23,931 nt of DNA from a virus: positions 1 through 23,931 of the IMG/VR virus record IMGVR_UViG_3300044613_002452; one strand, given 5' to 3'. This document shows, piece by piece, positions 14,445-22,137 of the stretch (the stretch's first letter is position 1; every line of letters starts with the position of its first letter). The notes beneath the pieces are model-generated. The model worked only from the letters and a program-made list of their open reading frames with translations, was not told the origin of the DNA and did no database searches. The translations under genes and the position numbers were made by a program.

Positions 14445-15044
14445 GTGGCCCAATTCGACAGCATCCGCTTCCAGCCCAGCCGCCCGCTCCTCAAGGAGGT
14501 GAGCGCGGATCGGCTCAACGCGATCTTATCGGAGATTAAAAAGAACCGCCCTCGAGGCGAGCGCGGAATTACGGTGCGTCAGGCCGGGGATGCGACCTAC
14601 ATCGGGCTGGCGGCAAACTTTAAGGGCGGGGGAACGCCAATTACATTAAAACCGTGGGACATCTACGTCGAAAACGCGTCGGAAAACACTTACACCGTCA
14701 AAGTTTACCCTGGCACACTTGGTAACAATCTGCTTGCTTCAAATTGGGACGATGAGTTCACATTAAGCAAAGACCAACTTTATTACGCAAAGGCAGTTGC
14801 AACAACAGACGGCCAAATTGTAACGGGTCTTTCAATCGTTATAGATGAAAGCCCGCCAGAACAACAAACACCGCTTTTGTATTCAGTGCCAAATTCGGCA
14901 AGTTTTTTGTTTGGATTGTTTTACAACTTTCCGTTGAATCTTGGCCTTACAGCCAAAGGCATTGCTGAAGCTGTTTATTCACTGCCTCGAACCAACCCAC
15001 CACCGGGAGAATACGCGGTTGAAGTTTACTACAGATTGCAATGA
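14445..15044 (+). CDS. Tail protein, unknown (GTG start)
   Basis: This 199-residue protein has a helical N-terminus (LLKEVSADRLNAILSEIKKN) followed by a beta-rich part starting at GITVRQAGDATYIGLAAN. Proteins with an RLNAI helix and then a short GxTVR..G..T strand pair are common in phage tail-tip and fibre-attachment genes, so a trimeric or baseplate-linked role is plausible, though not shown. Base composition changes sharply inside it: the first 200 bases are G/C-rich and the rest uses many A/T-ending codons. The start is GTG 14445, 6 bases after the previous stop. The stop overlaps the following ATG as ATGA. Confidence 0.5.
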   Translation: MAQFDSIRFQPSRPLLKEVSADRLNAILSEIKKNRPRGERGITVRQAGDATYIGLAANFKGGGTPITLKPWDIYVENASENTYTVKVYPGTLGNNLLASNWDDEFTLSKDQLYYAKAVATTDGQIVTGLSIVIDESPPEQQTPLLYSVPNSASFLFGLFYNFPLNLGLTAKGIAEAVYSLPRTNPPPGEYAVEVYYRLQ

Positions 15045-16645
15045 TTCAGTGGCTTATACAAGGACAAGACGATCCAATATCTGGGGCAACTTTTGTCACA
15101 GAATCCTTCATAAACAACAACGGCGACAGTGAAACATCGTCGTATTACACAAGCAGCAACGCGCAAGGCTATACAAGCCCGACATTTTCCACATCTTTCC
15201 CTCCTCAAGTTGTCTATTCAACTGTCGAAACAACATATTCTGGCCTAGCTCAAACAACTGAGTCATCATTGACCCTTGTTGGCGACTATACGACGGGAAC
15301 AAGCCTTTCCAGCGGGACATCGACAACTGTTATTTCTGCATACTTAAAAGAGACAACGACACAGGTTCAGGTTGCGACAGAAACTACAATCAAGCAAACG
15401 ATCACGGAAACCATTGGGTATGGAAGCGCCGGAAAATTGTCAGACACGGTCTTCATGGCTATTGGCAACGAGGTTTTGTGGAAGGCCGCCTACAGCAGTG
15501 TTCCCGGAGGCGTTATTGTCGCTTCTGAGGCGGCTTCCTTTGCCGACAGGCAAACTTTGTCCGCGTGGAGAAAAACTCAAGACCTTGTTCTAATCAATTC
15601 TTCGCAAACGGAGACAGTGTCTATTGAAGAAATAACCCAAAGCCTTTCATTCCGATATTTAACTGCCGCGACCATTGAAGATCTTACTTACATAGATGAA
15701 AATTTTCAAAGAATCCCGATGGTGACAACTACCTCGCAGGCTTTTGTTTACACTACTAGCAGCTCATCTTATACGGTTCAAAATTTTGCGCAAATAGTTG
15801 AGACGGGCGGACCAAACGCAACAAGAATACAAACCGGTCTGACATTGATTGCAACGCCTCGATATTTTGAAGGGCTTGCCTACGAAGAATTCGCTATCGA
15901 ACTAACAACTCGTTCTGTAGTGGCTCCAACTCCAAATTATGTTATTTCTTACACCACAAACAACATCACCGTTCTTCAACAGGGCAATACCTACCTAACT
16001 GAGCCGTTTTTTGGCCAGCTTTTAATCACCAACCAAGCAGCCAGAGCGCGAGAGCATGAAGGGGCAGTTGTAGACCAAGAGGGCGCGGCAAGAGCATACT
16101 ACGAAGTTGACAGGACAGAGCAGTTGCACGGAGACTTATACGCTTATGCGTCGTATGGAATTTTGACGGTGAAGCCTGGCACGGCAATTATTTCAACAAC
16201 CAGCATGGAGTCCGGCAACTTGGTGCCGATTGGAACAATTCAAAAAAGCTATTTGAGCGCATCTGTAACAACTACAAGAAGCGCCAATAATGACCAAGAC
16301 ACAGACACTTCTTCGTCGTTTAGTTTTGAATTCCAGGGCGCCGCAGCTCCATACACAAAAGGAGGCACAATCCGCTCCTCGGCGGCATCTGCTGGCATTT
16401 TGGGAGAGTATGAAACAATGTTTGCTACAACTGCGCCAGGCGCTTATCGAAACGCAAGCAACGAAACGCTTTTGTTTAGCAATGAGCAGACGGCGTCTTA
16501 CACCGGGACGACAGGGGATGGAGCTGGTGTGCTATTTCCGTTGAGTTATTTGGATGGCGGGCGTTTTGTGGGGCTCAATGCAGAAGGGTTTGTTTGGACT
16601 ACTTTGCGAAATCCAATAACTAGCTTCACAAGGCAAATTTTGTGA
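15041..16645 (+). CDS. Ser/Thr-rich tail or fibre protein
   Basis: This 534-residue protein is strikingly rich in Ser, Thr and Tyr with few charges, for example TSLSSGTSTTVISAYLKETT and FVYTTSSSSYTVQNF, and is predicted mostly beta. There is no membrane segment and no cysteine cluster. The pattern fits a surface-exposed fibre, spike or tail-tip protein, possibly an adhesin, and the many Ser/Thr would offer sites for sugars; a glycosyltransferase gene follows 25 bases later. The whole gene is far more A/T-rich than the head module, suggesting separate ancestry. It starts at ATG 15041, coupled to the preceding gene. I know no family match, so the fibre role is inference from composition and position. 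Confidence 0.5.
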   Translation: MIQWLIQGQDDPISGATFVTESFINNNGDSETSSYYTSSNAQGYTSPTFSTSFPPQVVYSTVETTYSGLAQTTESSLTLVGDYTTGTSLSSGTSTTVISAYLKETTTQVQVATETTIKQTITETIGYGSAGKLSDTVFMAIGNEVLWKAAYSSVPGGVIVASEAASFADRQTLSAWRKTQDLVLINSSQTETVSIEEITQSLSFRYLTAATIEDLTYIDENFQRIPMVTTTSQAFVYTTSSSSYTVQNFAQIVETGGPNATRIQTGLTLIATPRYFEGLAYEEFAIELTTRSVVAPTPNYVISYTTNNITVLQQGNTYLTEPFFGQLLITNQAARAREHEGAVVDQEGAARAYYEVDRTEQLHGDLYAYASYGILTVKPGTAIISTTSMESGNLVPIGTIQKSYLSASVTTTRSANNDQDTDTSSSFSFEFQGAAAPYTKGGTIRSSAASAGILGEYETMFATTAPGAYRNASNETLLFSNEQTASYTGTTGDGAGVLFPLSYLDGGRFVGLNAEGFVWTTLRNPITSFTRQIL

Positions 16646-16648
16646 CTT

Positions 16649-16670
16649 TTGACATTTGGCCAGGCTTCGA
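16649..16670 (+). promoter_or_regulatory. TTGACA-N16 start-site motif (weak copy)
   Basis: TTGACA at 16649-16654 lies 16 nt before GTG 16671. GAGGGC is absent. It supports GTG 16671 over TTG 16656, which would sit almost on the motif. Confidence 0.3.
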
Positions 16671-17693
16671 GTGCTGGTAATAGCGACATACGCAACCAAA
16701 AGCTATTTTTACTGTTGGCCGCAGTTTTTGAGGCGAATCGCCGCCGCCGGGGCGCACCACGCCGAGGCGCATTTCGTCCTTGCAACGGATCAATCCGAGG
16801 AGGCCAAGCAAGCCATTGAGGCCGCGCGGCACGAGCTTCCCGAAGGGTGGCGCATTCAGGCTATTACGCTGCCGCTGAATGACGGCGGGTTGGATGGCAA
16901 GGACTACAAGGTCGAGGCCCAGATGCGGATTGCCGCTTTGCAGGGCGCAGCCTTTGCCGCCGCCCGCAAGATCCGCGCCGCGGCCCTGTGGTCGGTGGAG
17001 TCGGACAACCTTGTGCCTCCCGATGCCCTGCGGGTCGCGGAGTGGGCGCTGTCCATGCCCACGGAGGACGGTTCGCCGTTCTACCATGTGGCGGCAGTCA
17101 CTTACCCTAACGGCCTCTTCCTCGGCGGCAACGGCACGCCCAGAAATCCCATTTGTGAAGATTTTAGTGAAGATGAGCGCAAACTGCCGGCAAGACTTAA
17201 AGCGGGTCTCGCAGCCTGCCGCGCGCGCCTCAAAGACTGCAAGGATGCGAAGATCGGGGAGAAGGAGGGCAAGCGCCTAGGGCGGCTGGTCGAGCGGGTC
17301 AAGAAATGCCCGCCAGACGGCAACGTCTTTGAGGTCAGCGGAAAACACGGATGGCGGCGGCGAGGGTGGATGGACTTTGCTTATCCTGGCATCGGGCGCG
17401 GGGCGCTTGTCCCAAGCGATTGGTGCGGCCTTGGCTGCACGCTCATGTCTGCTCGGGCGCTGGCCTTGGCGACCTTTGAGGGCTACGATGGCAGGGGAAC
17501 CCAAGACCTTTTCCTTTGCTGGCACCGCTGGCACGGGGCCGGGCTGCGAATCGCGGCGATCCCGCACACGGCGGCGGATCACGTCAAGCGCGACAAAGAC
17601 GGCAAGATCGTCCACCACCGGGCCTATCACGAAACGGAAGGCGAATACCGAGGTCACCTTCGCCAGCGGCAACAGCCCTGGATGCCATGTTAG
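16671..17693 (+). CDS. Glycosyltransferase-like protein
   Basis: This protein of about 340 residues has a GT-A-like start (VLVIATYATKSYF), a long helix-strand region and an acidic site SVESDNLVPPDAL near residues 106-118 that takes the place of the DXD motif. GWMDFAYPGIGRGALVPSDWCGLGCTLMS (about 229-257) and the later RGTQDLFLCWHRWHGAG (about 272-288) resemble acceptor-side segments of related glycosyltransferases, with D or H residues near the end (HTAADHV) typical of family 2-like enzymes. A highly charged insert lies at about 165-220. GTG 16671 is preferred to TTG 16656 since the first strand then begins properly. The stop overlaps the next gene as ATGTTAG. Composition returns to G/C-rich. 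Substrate unknown. Confidence 0.65.
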   Translation: MLVIATYATKSYFYCWPQFLRRIAAAGAHHAEAHFVLATDQSEEAKQAIEAARHELPEGWRIQAITLPLNDGGLDGKDYKVEAQMRIAALQGAAFAAARKIRAAALWSVESDNLVPPDALRVAEWALSMPTEDGSPFYHVAAVTYPNGLFLGGNGTPRNPICEDFSEDERKLPARLKAGLAACRARLKDCKDAKIGEKEGKRLGRLVERVKKCPPDGNVFEVSGKHGWRRRGWMDFAYPGIGRGALVPSDWCGLGCTLMSARALALATFEGYDGRGTQDLFLCWHRWHGAGLRIAAIPHTAADHVKRDKDGKIVHHRAYHETEGEYRGHLRQRQQPWMPC

Positions 17694-18115
17694 CCGAGGT
17701 CCGCCCGCTGTCGGCCCACCTCGATGAGCGGGGCAGGCTCACCGAAATCTTCCGCGCCTCGGATGACGCGCACGGATTCGGCCAAGCCTACATCACGACT
17801 TGCGCGGCGGGCGTGGTAAAGGCATGGCACCGCCACAGGCTGCAAGTGGATCGCTGGTATTGCGTAGCAGGCGCTGCCAAGGTGGGCATCTGGGACGCCG
17901 AGGCCGCGCGCGGGCAAACCATCATCCTTGCCGCCAACGCGCCGCAGCTTCTCATCATCCCGGCGGGGTTGTTCCACGGATTCACGCCCTGCCACGGTCA
18001 CAGCGAGGCGGCGGTTCTTAACCTACCATCCCGCGAATACGATCCCGCCAATCCAGACGAGGAGCGCCGGGGGCCGCTGGCCTTCCCGTTCAAGTGGGCT
18101 GTGGAGTCCCGCTGA
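17687..18115 (+). CDS. RmlC-like cupin, probable dTDP-sugar epimerase relative
   Basis: This 142-residue protein is a single cupin of the dTDP-4-dehydrorhamnose 3,5-epimerase type. LDERGRLTEIFR (about 12-23) is the RmlC opening pattern, and GVVKAWHRHRLQVDRWYCVAGAAKVGIWD (about 42-70) gives the His-containing strand (W47, H48, H50) and the strand after it. LLIIPAGLFHGFTP (about 88-101) is the second cupin motif. RmlC proper has about 180 residues; this one is shorter, as are related WbbJ-neighbour cupins. It is coupled by overlap to the glycosyltransferase, so the two probably act on the same nucleotide sugar or glycan. Activity as a 3,5-epimerase, or as an isomerase of related sugars, is inference. 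Confidence 0.7.
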   Translation: MLAEVRPLSAHLDERGRLTEIFRASDDAHGFGQAYITTCAAGVVKAWHRHRLQVDRWYCVAGAAKVGIWDAEAARGQTIILAANAPQLLIIPAGLFHGFTPCHGHSEAAVLNLPSREYDPANPDEERRGPLAFPFKWAVESR

Positions 18116-18119
18116 CGCT

Positions 18120-18145
18120 TTGACACAGAGGGCGAGGGCAAGGCC
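18120..18145 (+). promoter_or_regulatory. TTGACA start-site motif with displaced ATG
   Basis: TTGACA at 18120-18125 is followed by 14 nt ending in GCGAGGGC, where AAG (18140-18142) stands in the place of ATG. The usable ATG lies 6 nt further on, in the same frame. Confidence 0.55.
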
Positions 18146-18676
18146 ATGCGCGTATATATTTCCTTGGATAGTCGAGCCTTCGTGGTCAGCCCCACTCTAT
18201 TGCAGGAGGTCAGCACGCTCTATTTCACACGCCGCGACAACACGCCGGTTGAGGTTCAGTTCGTGCGCAACGGGGCCGTAGTTGAGCTGGCCGCCGGGGC
18301 CATCGGCAAGATGGGTCTGAAATCCACCTACGCCGGCAACTTTTTGGCCTACGCGGGCAACTTCGTCAAAACCGGCACCGGCACGAGCACGGTCTACACG
18401 TTCTCGCTGAACATGACCTCGGCCAACATCGACGCGCTGTTCCCGGCCGACACGGAAGACTCGGTGAGTTGCAAGGTCGAGATTGAATGGCAAGAAAGCG
18501 GCAACACTTCGAGCACGCTGCCGAGTTCGGCCATCATCTACAACGATGTCATTCGCGGCACCGAGTCGGTGCTTACCAGTGTAACCACGCTTTCCTCCTT
18601 CAACCTAGCCTCGGCCAATTACACCTGGACGATTTCCATTGGCGATGACGGGGCTTTGTCCGCGCTTAGAAACTAA
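18146..18676 (+). CDS. Beta-rich baseplate/fibre-adaptor-like protein
   Basis: This 176-residue protein has the strand pattern of BppU-type N-terminal domains: LYFTRRDNTPVEVQFVRNGAVVEL (about 26-49), a helix or turn with Gly-Lys, then VYTFSLNMTSANIDALF (about 88-104) and SVSCKVEIEWQESG (about 111-124), followed by IIYNDVIRG. This module commonly links receptor-binding proteins to the baseplate. A related arrangement recurs in the protein at 19626-19979. The protein ends with a threonine-rich beta part. It opens the fibre region and has a displaced TTGACA motif at its start. Domain assignment is by pattern, not by clear identity. Confidence 0.5.
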   Translation: MRVYISLDSRAFVVSPTLLQEVSTLYFTRRDNTPVEVQFVRNGAVVELAAGAIGKMGLKSTYAGNFLAYAGNFVKTGTGTSTVYTFSLNMTSANIDALFPADTEDSVSCKVEIEWQESGNTSSTLPSSAIIYNDVIRGTESVLTSVTTLSSFNLASANYTWTISIGDDGALSALRN

Positions 18677-18679
18677 CCC

Positions 18680-19447
18680 ATGAAACACCTGCTCTCCATC
18701 CTTGCCGCCCTTGCCATCATTGTCGCGCCTGCCGCAGCGCAGACGATCAAAAGCCTCGGCTACAACAGCACGAACGGCCAGATAGTAGCCGCGACCAATG
18801 TGGTGTGGACAAACTCGTTCAACTTTTCGACAAACACCGTAGCCGCGCAAGTGCGGACAAATTTGGGCCTTGGATGGTCGGCCCTCATAAACACCAACGC
18901 ATCAACGCAATTACTGGGCGCAAATAGTAATGGCGTGGTGATATACGGCAGCACCAATCAGCTAACTTTTACAAATGCAGTAGATCTTTCAACGGGCCAA
19001 ATATCCAACTCGTCAGTTGGCACAAGCGTTGATCTGGCTCGTGCTTTGTGGGACGCGGCAAACGACGAACCCGCTCTTGAAATTAACGACGGCAACGTGA
19101 TTTTGCAGGGCGGCGATGTGCCGGGTGCATTTCGTAACGAACTTGGATTGCCTTGGGCTGGCTTGACGAACACCAACTCTGCCACCTTTAGATCAGCACT
19201 TGGATATGGCGGCAACAACACAAACACAGGCGGCTCGCCTGCAGCCGGGGAGGCTTACGTTTATGCCGCATGGGGTCTTTGGGACACCGCCGAAGACGGA
19301 GGAATAGCTTGGCGCGTTGAAGATTCAGACATTTTCATCGGCTCGTCGATGGATACCACAAACGCGCCGACCAACACTACCAACGCTGTGCGGTGGCTGA
19401 AAGTGTTACAAGGCACCAACAGCTATAGAGTCCCTCTTTACAAATGA
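18680..19447 (+). CDS. Signal-peptide-bearing fibre-like protein
   Basis: This 255-residue protein starts MKHLLSILAALAIIVAPAAA and then QT: a textbook Sec signal peptide with an A-A-A cleavage site at about 20-21. The mature part is Asn/Thr/Gly-rich, with imperfect repeats of fibre type, AQVRTNLGLGWSALINTN (about 54-71), FRNELGLPWAGLTNTN and FRSALGYGGNNTN, as in RTNLG-type tail-fibre proteins. Virion proteins are assembled in the cytoplasm and do not normally have a signal peptide. It may instead be exported by the infected host or lysogen, for example as a receptor mask or decoy. It lies 3 bases after the upstream gene, and its stop overlaps the next ATG (ATGA). The role is unknown. Confidence 0.6.
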   Translation: MKHLLSILAALAIIVAPAAAQTIKSLGYNSTNGQIVAATNVVWTNSFNFSTNTVAAQVRTNLGLGWSALINTNASTQLLGANSNGVVIYGSTNQLTFTNAVDLSTGQISNSSVGTSVDLARALWDAANDEPALEINDGNVILQGGDVPGAFRNELGLPWAGLTNTNSATFRSALGYGGNNTNTGGSPAAGEAYVYAAWGLWDTAEDGGIAWRVEDSDIFIGSSMDTTNAPTNTTNAVRWLKVLQGTNSYRVPLYK

Positions 19448-19629
19448 GCTTTCACGACCCCATCGAATTTCTCTCGCGACCTCTGGTCGGCGTGACCACC
19501 TCGCTTGGCTCAGTGCTGTTTTCGCTTTTGCCGCATTTGGAAACCGGGATGCGTCTTAGCGCGCTAGCCCTCGGCCTGTTTGTCGCGATGATGTCCGCGC
19601 GCAAGGTCTGGAAGGATCGCAACAAATGA
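19444..19629 (+). CDS. Small two-helix membrane protein, holin-like
   Basis: This 61-residue protein has two hydrophobic segments, about 14-33 (LVGVTTSLGSVLFSLLPHL) and 36-52 (MRLSALALGLFVAMMSA), with a short loop and a basic tail (RKVWKDRNK). This topology is usual for small holins that permeabilise the inner membrane at lysis. However, it sits among fibre genes and not next to a visible endolysin, and a second candidate exists at 23293. It is coupled by ATGA overlaps at both ends, so it is translated with its neighbours. It might instead anchor or partner the exported upstream protein. The membrane location is clear; the function is not. Confidence 0.5.
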   Translation: MSFHDPIEFLSRPLVGVTTSLGSVLFSLLPHLETGMRLSALALGLFVAMMSARKVWKDRNK

Positions 19630-19979
19630 GCGCCATCGCTTCCAGCGATTTACAGATCGCCCAGGGCGCGACCTATAGCCAGGTCATCAATTGGAAGACG
19701 GGCTCGCCTGCCGCTTTCGTCAACACCACTGGCTACACCGCCCGGATGCAGCTTCGCACAAGCTACTCGGCGGCTACGGCCTCGCTAGAACTGACCACGG
19801 CCAACGGGCGCATCAGCCTAACCAACGCGGGCGTCATCACGCTTTCTCTTACCGCCACCGAAACCGCCGCGCTCGCCGCAGGCCGCTACGTTTACGATTT
19901 GGAAATGGTATCGAGCGGCGGGCAAGTGACTCGGCTGCTTGAAGGCGTTGTAACTGTTAGCCCGGAGGTGACGAGGTAA
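19626..19979 (+). CDS. Small beta-rich tail/fibre-adaptor protein
   Basis: This 117-residue protein is entirely beta-rich with the plan LQIAQGATYSQVINWKTG, GYTARMQLRTSYSAATASLELTT, then VITLSLTATETAALAAGRYVYDLEMVSSGGQVTRLLEGVVTVSPEVTR. The strand followed by TATETAAL and then RYVYDLEM is a widespread phage adaptor pattern, of BppU N-terminal type, that is frequently placed directly before tail fibres. It resembles the protein at 18146 in that pattern. It starts by ATGA overlap with the small membrane protein and ends in TAATG overlap with the fibre gene. GGAGGTGA lies about 15 nt before the fibre ATG. Probably it helps attach the fibre. Confidence 0.58.
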   Translation: MSAIASSDLQIAQGATYSQVINWKTGSPAAFVNTTGYTARMQLRTSYSAATASLELTTANGRISLTNAGVITLSLTATETAALAAGRYVYDLEMVSSGGQVTRLLEGVVTVSPEVTR

Positions 19980-22135
19980 TGGCCGACACAATCGAGATTG
20001 TCCAGGGCACGTCCACGACCATCGAGATTGGTGGCTTGCAAGGCCCACAGGGCCCGCAGGGCGCAACGGGAAGCGGTCTGGGCACGCTCACCACCCAAGG
20101 CGACACGCTTTACCAAGGCGCTTCAGCCGCGCAACGCCTGCCCATCGGCACGGCAGGCCAAATTCTAAAGGTCAACAGCGGCGGCACGGCCCCCGAATGG
20201 GGCGCAGCCCCGGCGAGCGGCGTGTCCTCGGTCAATGGCGAGACGGGGGTTGTAATTCTCGACGGCTCCGAAATCGACAGCAGCGCAAATGACAATCGCG
20301 CCGCCTTCACTGCGGGCGCGTTTGGCGACGGCAACGGCATCTATTACCCGCTGCCAGACACCACGCTTAACAGCAAGCGGGTTTATCGAGCGACTAGCGG
20401 CCACCATGTTTTCTTTGAGAGCCTTCGCTGGCATATCACGGACGGATCGCCCATCACCGCAAACATCATCGAATCCAGCGACAATGACAACGCCGCGTTC
20501 CCGTGGCTGTCGGCTTGGAGTGGCGATGTGGACAAGGCAAAACTAGCCGATGTGGTGGGCCGCGCCCGCAGCACATTCCTTTTCGTTGGCGACAGCGTAC
20601 CTAACACCAGCGTCAGCGGCCTTGGCACCGCCGCTACCGCAGACAGCACCGCATTTGCAGCCGCTTCCCACACCCACGGCAACCTAACCAACGCGGGAGC
20701 CATCGGCACCACCGCCAATCTCCCGCTCAAAACAGGCACCAACGGCGTAGTCGAGGCGGGTTCATTCGGCACGGCGGCAGGGAGCTTTTGCGAGGGGAAT
20801 GATGCGCGGCTTTCGGATGACCGCGACCCGAATCTTCACGCCGCAAGCCACGCCGCAGGGGGAAGCGATCCTGTTTTCGATCAAGACTTGAACACTGGAA
20901 ACAATGTTACATTTAATGAAATCACAACAACTGATTTAATTATAAATGCAGAAACCGTAGCCTTTGAAAATCTGAATCTTAGCGGCGTTTTAGGCTTCAC
21001 GGGCGCATCAGCCGCCACGAACGCGGCTTCCACACGCACAAACCTCGGCGCAGCCGCCTCTGGCTCCATCACCGCCAGCGGCCTAACGCAAGCCACCGCA
21101 AGAATACTTGGCCGCACAAGCAGCAGCACAGGCTCCATCGAGGAATTGGCCGCGAGCGATGTCCGCACGTTCTTAAACACGGACGAATCCACCGACACCC
21201 GCGACCCGAATTTGCACGCCGCAAGTCACAGCTACATCGGCGGGAGCGATCCTGTTTATCTCGACAGCTATCCTCAGATATCCGCAGCTATTAATGATGA
21301 CCCGTCTCAGCTTCGTGGTGATTTGGGAGTTGTCCCCTCTGGCTCCATCACCACCTCTGGCCTCACGCAAGCCACCGCAAGACTCCTCGGAAGAACAAGC
21401 GCCAGCACAGGCTCCATCGAGGAGATCCAAATCGGCTCGGGCTTGAGTCTGTCGGCGGGGGAGCTTTCTTCCACCGTCAGCGCGGGCATCCCTGCAACGC
21501 TTCTCGACGCCAAAGGCGACCTCATCGTGGCCTCGGCAGCAGACACCGTGGCACGGCTCCCTGTGGGCGGGACGAACGGACATGTGCTTACAGTCGATTC
21601 GGCGGAAACCTTGGGAGTGAAGTGGGCGGCGGCGTCGGGTGGCGGATCTGGCGGCGCAACAAACCTCTGGATTCCCGCCTCCGCATGGATTCCCAAGACC
21701 ACCGCAGGATGCGGCGTCGATTCCCGCGAGACTACGACCAACGACCAAAACTTCGACGAGTTACTTTTCGACACTGGATCGGACGAATTTGCCGATGCGC
21801 TGGTGGTCATGCCGTCCAACTACAACAACGGCACCATCACGGCGCGGTTCTATTGGACGGCGGCAAGTGGCAGCGGAACGGTTGAATGGGCTATCCAAGG
21901 ACGCGCCTTTGCCAACGACGATGCGCTCGACACGGCGGCGGGAACCAAGCAGGCAGTCAACGACACGCTGATCGCGGCCAACGATATGCACATCACCTCC
22001 GCGACCTCGGCCTGCACCATCGGCGGCACACCCGCCGCCAACACGCCGATTCAATTCACCATTTACCGCGATGTATCGGAAGACTCGCTCGCCGTGGACG
22101 CCCGCCTGCTTGGTGTGGAGATCATATTCAACTGA
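19979..22135 (+). CDS. Tail fibre protein with repeats
   Basis: This 718-residue protein is probably the main tail fibre. It opens with a short collagen-like GPQGPQGATG (about 21-31). Then come the fibre repeat TQGDTLYQGASAAQRLPIGTAGQILKV (about 40-65) and its relative AKGDLIVASAADTVARLPVGGTNGHVLTV (about 510-540), a pattern common in trimeric phage fibres. Middle repeats are RDPNLHAASH (twice), TRTNLG-like turns, and SGSIT-SGLTQATAR-LGRTS (twice), also visible in DNA. The C-terminal 140 residues, from NLWIPASAWIPKTTAG, form a separate beta domain, likely the receptor-binding tip. The start ATG 19979 overlaps the upstream stop. GGAGG and GAGG lie upstream. Receptor unknown. Confidence 0.8.
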   Translation: MADTIEIVQGTSTTIEIGGLQGPQGPQGATGSGLGTLTTQGDTLYQGASAAQRLPIGTAGQILKVNSGGTAPEWGAAPASGVSSVNGETGVVILDGSEIDSSANDNRAAFTAGAFGDGNGIYYPLPDTTLNSKRVYRATSGHHVFFESLRWHITDGSPITANIIESSDNDNAAFPWLSAWSGDVDKAKLADVVGRARSTFLFVGDSVPNTSVSGLGTAATADSTAFAAASHTHGNLTNAGAIGTTANLPLKTGTNGVVEAGSFGTAAGSFCEGNDARLSDDRDPNLHAASHAAGGSDPVFDQDLNTGNNVTFNEITTTDLIINAETVAFENLNLSGVLGFTGASAATNAASTRTNLGAAASGSITASGLTQATARILGRTSSSTGSIEELAASDVRTFLNTDESTDTRDPNLHAASHSYIGGSDPVYLDSYPQISAAINDDPSQLRGDLGVVPSGSITTSGLTQATARLLGRTSASTGSIEEIQIGSGLSLSAGELSSTVSAGIPATLLDAKGDLIVASAADTVARLPVGGTNGHVLTVDSAETLGVKWAAASGGGSGGATNLWIPASAWIPKTTAGCGVDSRETTTNDQNFDELLFDTGSDEFADALVVMPSNYNNGTITARFYWTAASGSGTVEWAIQGRAFANDDALDTAAGTKQAVNDTLIAANDMHITSATSACTIGGTPAANTPIQFTIYRDVSEDSLAVDARLLGVEIIFN
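21058..21145 (+). repeat. Direct repeat, copy 1 (fibre gene)
   Basis: An 88-bp stretch encodes SGSITASGLTQATARILGRT and the residues after it, and is highly similar to 21337-21424. Differences are mainly synonymous or conservative. Confidence 0.7.
21337..21424 (+). repeat. Direct repeat, copy 2 (fibre gene)
   Basis: The second 88-bp copy starts 279 bp after the first and keeps the same frame, so recombination between them would delete 93 codons without a frameshift. Confidence 0.7.
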
Positions 22136-22137
22136 CC

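Noticed and set aside
13800-14470. Duplication between the two consecutive genes beginning MAQFD
   Set aside because: Only about five residues and some 15 bases agree; the remainder shows no alignment. Chance or a shared start context is enough.
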